The notes under the pieces are model-generated. The model was not told the origin of the DNA, did no database searches, and saw only the letters and a list, made by a program, of their open reading frames with translations. Source: Thioclava sp. SK-1 (lineage in GTDB: Bacteria; Pseudomonadota; Alphaproteobacteria; Rhodobacterales; Rhodobacteraceae). From it: a stretch of 64,000 nucleotides of DNA. This document shows, piece by piece, positions 61,236-64,000 of the stretch (positions are counted from its first letter, which is position 1; every line of letters starts with the position of its first letter). Location: NCBI RefSeq assembly GCF_001705665.1, contig NZ_MDHA01000042.1:62001-126000 (forward strand). Direction: 5' to 3'. A program made the position numbers and the translations under genes.

Positions 61236-62033
61236 ATGCCCACCGATATCGCCGGCGCTGTCGCAGCGAACCTACCCTATCTGCGCCGCTACGCCCGGGC
61301 ACTCACGGGCAGCCAAGACACAGGTGACCGTTATGCGGCCGCAACCCTGGAGGCCATTCTTGCGGAAGAAGCAATCTTCAACAGTGTAACGGATCCCAAG
61401 GTCGCTTTGTTCCATGCGTTCCACCTTGTTTGGGCCTCATCCGGTGCACCATTGGGTGATGCGACGGGGTCGTTGGAAACCCGAGCGCAAGATCACATGG
61501 CTGAGCTGACACCCAACACCCGTGAGGCTTTGTTGCTGCACACGATCGAGGGATTCCGTTACGAGGAAGTCGCAACGATCATGCAGATCGACAAGAGAGA
61601 AGCCGAAGAACTGGTTGAAATTGCGCTGCGCGAGATGGAAAAATCTGTCGCAGGCAAGGTGATGATCATCGAAGATGAAGCCATCATCGCGATGGATATT
61701 CGCGCGATTGTTGAGGAATTGGGCCACACCGTAACCGGCATCGCCCGCACCCGGACTGAGGCCGTAGAGCTGGCGGCGCGTGAAAAACCCGATCTGATCT
61801 TGGCAGACATCCAGCTGGCGGACAATTCCTCTGGCATCGATGCGGTCAATGATATTCTCGGCCAGTTTGATGAGCTGCCGGTCGTGTTCATCACCGCCTT
61901 CCCAGAGCGCCTGCTGACAGGGGAACGCCCGGAACCCGCTTTCTTGATCACCAAGCCATATACCGAAACGCAGGTGCAATCGGCTGTAAGCCAAGCGATG
62001 TTCTTCTCATCGACAGAAACATTGCTGGCCTGA
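61236..62033 (+). CDS. phyR: PhyR anti-anti-sigma response regulator
   Basis: 265 residues from ATG 61236 (GGGAG 8 nt upstream); an upstream frame to 61086 was rejected. The N-terminal sigma-like domain (about 1-130: LPYLRRYARALTGSQDTGDR, LTPNTREALLLHTIEGFRYEE) mimics EcfG, and the C-terminal receiver (about 140-260: VMIIEDEAIIAMDIRAI, phosphoacceptor Asp in LILADIQLAD, FITAFPERL and TKPY) controls it. Phosphorylation exposes the sigma-like domain so it binds NepR. Confidence 0.95.
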   Translation: MPTDIAGAVAANLPYLRRYARALTGSQDTGDRYAAATLEAILAEEAIFNSVTDPKVALFHAFHLVWASSGAPLGDATGSLETRAQDHMAELTPNTREALLLHTIEGFRYEEVATIMQIDKREAEELVEIALREMEKSVAGKVMIIEDEAIIAMDIRAIVEELGHTVTGIARTRTEAVELAAREKPDLILADIQLADNSSGIDAVNDILGQFDELPVVFITAFPERLLTGERPEPAFLITKPYTETQVQSAVSQAMFFSSTETLLA

Positions 62034-62086
62034 TCGTTAAATGGTTGATGCAGCACGGCCTACTGGCTGCGTTGAGTGGCATATCC

Positions 62087-62123
62087 AAAAGACGCGGTTC
62101 GCAAGATCGCGTCTTTTTCTTTT
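62087..62123 (+). terminator. Intrinsic terminator of phyR
   Basis: AAAAGACGCG pairs perfectly with CGCGTCTTTT around an 11-nt loop, followed by TTTCTTTT. A textbook rho-independent terminator 53 bp after the phyR stop. Confidence 0.9.
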
Positions 62124-62320
62124 GCCCCTGTGCTAAGGGCGTGCAACTGCGCATGACGGCGGCGCAATCAGATGGCCCAGCGCCTTTGCTATAACAGTCT
62201 ATTCTTAAATGATATATTTGACGGCCAATGGACTAAGTGGGCGTGTTGTCCGACGCATTCAATCAGCGGAACGGCGCTGACCTAATGTGCCCCTTTAACA
62301 CGTTTCGCGGGGATTGTCAT

Positions 62321-62345
62321 GGAACCGTATCCTCACGCAGGCGTT
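62321..62345 (+). promoter_or_regulatory. Exact EcfG-type promoter
   Basis: GGAAC (62321-62325), exactly 16 nt, then CGTT (62342-62345): the full EcfG consensus. Transcription would start near 62352, just before AAGGAT and ATG 62372, so it should drive the AI-2E-family gene in the general stress response. Confidence 0.75.
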
Positions 62346-62371
62346 ACTGTTTCAAAATAAGGATATCTTGC

Positions 62372-63433
62372 ATGAGTCGCCTTGAAACCCTGTCACGCAT
62401 TGCGATTATATTCGTCGGCTTTGTCGCGATCGTATTCGCATTGGTGCAGGTGGAAAGTATCTTTGCTCCTATGGCTTTGGCCTTGGTCGCAGGTGCAGTG
62501 CTTTCACCCGTTTCCGACACATGGGAGAAAATGGGGTTCTCGCCTGTCTGGGGGGCGTTAACCTCGCTGTTTATGATGCTGATTGCGATGGGGCTGCTGG
62601 TGATGGTGTTTCACCCGCTTGTTGTGCAGCTTGTCGACCAGGCGCCAAAAGTTTGGTCTGATGTGAAGGAAGTGGTGGATGGCTTCCGCCAATCGTTTCG
62701 AAACCTACAAGATATGGGCGATCAGATCAGCGAGGCGGTGAGCTCCACCGCCCAAAGCACTCAGGGCGGCGAAGAAGCTAGCGTTGCAATGCCCAATATC
62801 ACCGATGCCTTGCTGATGGCACCTGCCGTGTTGGCGCAGGTTTTGGTGTTCATCGGGACGCTATTTTTCTTCTTACTGACCCGCAATGACATCTATTCCT
62901 GGGCTGCAGCGCATCTGGCAGAATCGTCGGAACGCGCCGGCACCGCACGTCGTTTGCATTTGGCAGAGCGCAAAGTATCAAGCTACTTCCTAACGATAAC
63001 AGTCATTAACGCAGGCCTTGGCCTGGCAACGGGTATCGTAATGCAGGTTTTGGGAATGCCCGGCGCGATCCTATGGGGGCTGGTGGCATTTTTGATCAAC
63101 TTCATCTTATATCTTGGGCCAGCCTGTCTTGTTGTCTCGCTTATTTTTGCGGGTGTTGGCACATTTGACGGAATTTGGGCATTGCTGCCGGCGGCCTGCT
63201 ACGCCGCGCTGAATGCCACAGAGGGGCAGTTCGTGACGCCTGCCTTGGTGGGCAAACACATGCGGCTGAACCCGTTGCTGGTATTCATGTCATTGATTTT
63301 TGGAATTTGGCTTTGGGGGCCTGTCGGCGGTATCGTCGCGATCCCGATCCTGCTGTGGATTCTGGTTTTGGCGGATGCGTTGCCGCAAACCGGGAACATG
63401 AAGCAAATGCTGGCGGCATCGAACGAAAATTAG
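62372..63433 (+). CDS. AI-2E/PerM-family membrane protein
   Basis: 353 residues from ATG 62372 (AAGGAT 7 nt upstream); an opening from 62237 was rejected because the promoter falls inside it. About eight TM segments, with the family's VESIFAPMALALVAGAVLSPV near the N terminus, a soluble coiled region (about 90-145), FFLLTRNDIYSW and the conserved C-terminal LWGLVAFLINFILYLGPACL and ATEGQFVTPALVGKHMRLNP. The family includes AI-2 exporters and Na+/H+ antiporters. Stress control suggests an osmotic or ion role. Confidence 0.85.
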   Translation: MSRLETLSRIAIIFVGFVAIVFALVQVESIFAPMALALVAGAVLSPVSDTWEKMGFSPVWGALTSLFMMLIAMGLLVMVFHPLVVQLVDQAPKVWSDVKEVVDGFRQSFRNLQDMGDQISEAVSSTAQSTQGGEEASVAMPNITDALLMAPAVLAQVLVFIGTLFFFLLTRNDIYSWAAAHLAESSERAGTARRLHLAERKVSSYFLTITVINAGLGLATGIVMQVLGMPGAILWGLVAFLINFILYLGPACLVVSLIFAGVGTFDGIWALLPAACYAALNATEGQFVTPALVGKHMRLNPLLVFMSLIFGIWLWGPVGGIVAIPILLWILVLADALPQTGNMKQMLAASNEN

Positions 63434-63454
63434 GGCGGTTGTTGAACGCCGCCC
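63433..63454. terminator. Bidirectional hairpin between AI-2E and fliI genes
   Basis: GGGCGG (63433-63438) pairs with CCGCCC (63449-63454) around a 10-nt loop in the 27-bp gap between convergent genes. Confidence 0.5.
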
Positions 63455-63460
63455 CAATCA

Positions 63461-64000
63461 TCACCCCTTTAAGGCACCTGATTTCAGAACATTTGCCAGC
63501 CGGGCAAAACTGTTAGTGGAGCTGTTCGGCTCCATCTCTGAAATAAATCCATCCAGTGCCGGCCAGATCGAGACCGCTTTATCAATATTGGGATCAGACC
63601 CTTTCTGATACAGGCCAGCCTGGATCATCGTCTCGGCCCGGTCATAGGCGCCGAGCAATCGACGCGCCTCAATGATCAGTTTGTTTTCATTAGCATTGGC
63701 TGCATCCGGCAAGGAGCGCGACACGGAGCGCAGAAGATCTACCGCAGGGTAGCGCCCGCGTTCGGCAATTGTGCGATCCAACACGACGTGACCATCCAGA
63801 ACACCGCGTAGGATATCCGCGACAGGTTCTTCCATATCCGAACCCGGAACCAGAACCGAAAACACCGCCGTAATATCGCCCGTTCCTTCCAGCCCGGGCC
63901 CAGAGCGTTCCGCAAGCGACATGATCTGATGCGATGTGGAGGGGGGAAAGCCGCGCAGGCTGGGCGGCTCGCCACCGGCAAGGGCAACTTCGCGATGGGC
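63461..64000 (-). CDS. fliI: Flagellum-specific ATPase FliI, C-terminal part
   Basis: Partial: the frame is open to the window edge, 179 residues. FliI/SctN-type catalytic features are REVALAGGEPPSLRGFPPST, then SLAERSGPGLEGTGDITAVF, VLVPGSDMEEPVADILRGVL, DGHVVLDRTIAERGRYPAVD, and the helical C-terminal domain (LIIEARRLLGAYDRAETMIQ, AGLYQKGSDPNIDKAV). It energises export of flagellar subunits. The organism is therefore likely to be flagellated. The N terminus is outside the window. Confidence 0.9.
   Translation of the reverse strand, partial: AHREVALAGGEPPSLRGFPPSTSHQIMSLAERSGPGLEGTGDITAVFSVLVPGSDMEEPVADILRGVLDGHVVLDRTIAERGRYPAVDLLRSVSRSLPDAANANENKLIIEARRLLGAYDRAETMIQAGLYQKGSDPNIDKAVSIWPALDGFISEMEPNSSTNSFARLANVLKSGALKG

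Noticed and set aside
1-64000. CRISPR array, tRNA or rRNA genes
   Set aside because: No regularly spaced repeats of 24-40 bp and no cloverleaf or rRNA signature were seen by eye; a tRNAscan or Rfam search was not possible.

Overview
The window reads as a chromosomal stretch of an alphaproteobacterium of the order Rhodobacterales (Roseobacter-like, probably marine). The evidence is the gene order parB / hemW-ridA-rdgB-rph / hrcA-grpE, the nepR-ecfG-kinase / phyR general stress locus, NrsF-type anti-sigma control, TRAP uptake, Rhodobacterales-type TrhO, DUF898 and capsule-export proteins, and a fliI end. No rRNA, tRNA, CRISPR array or prophage was seen.

Layout. 1-5.2 kb is core housekeeping: the parB 3' end, a tightly overlapping leftward operon (rph-rdgB-ridA-hemW-ybaN) and rightward hrcA-grpE. 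5.5-11.1 kb is a rightward uronate operon: a GH105 unsaturated-glycuronyl hydrolase, a three-gene TRAP transporter, and kduI and kduD. 11.2-15.0 kb holds trhO and the NAD-salvage genes pncA and pncB, with small exported proteins. 15.1-19.9 kb holds an MsbA-like exporter and a convergent type I secretion pair (PrtD/HlyD). 20.3-22.7 kb is an ExbB-ExbD-ExbD-TonB operon whose second ExbD has lost the transmembrane Asp. 22.7-26.1 kb holds an ECF sigma/NrsF pair with a matching promoter, then DUF898 and an M48 protease. 27.3-29.8 kb holds a capsule-type ABC ATPase and a co-polymerase-like protein with no permease gene.

30.0-36.6 kb is an AT-rich accessory segment. It carries a four-gene phosphorelay (hybrid-less kinase, receiver, Hpt-REC-REC, membrane HEAT-like protein). 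It is bounded on the left by a truncated gene and on the right by decayed, nested IS3 and IS110 remnants.

36.6-44.8 kb is a complete Nit1C cluster: Sll0783-like protein, nitrilase, radical SAM, GNAT, AIR-synthase-like, MSMEG_0570-like and flavoprotein. A hot-dog-like eighth gene is translationally coupled at its end, and a MocR/GntR aminotransferase-like regulator is divergent from it. The intergenic region holds a long direct repeat that could be the operator. Established work links Nit1C in pseudomonads to cyanide or nitrile assimilation; the substrate here is unknown.

45.4-58.1 kb looks like an amine/amide or glycoconjugate catabolic region. A second flavin monooxygenase, RidA and DUF1028 run rightward. 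Opposing them are nucleoside hydrolase, a polyamine-type ABC importer with a fused permease, an M20 deacylase and a GH3 glycosidase, preceded by a LysR regulator.

58.6-62.1 kb is the general stress response locus (HisKA_2 kinase, EcfG sigma, NepR, divergent PhyR) with near-consensus EcfG promoters in a long palindrome. An AI-2E-family membrane protein has an exact GGAAC-N16-CGTT promoter. The window ends inside fliI.

All function calls come from reading motifs and family resemblance by eye; no database search was run.
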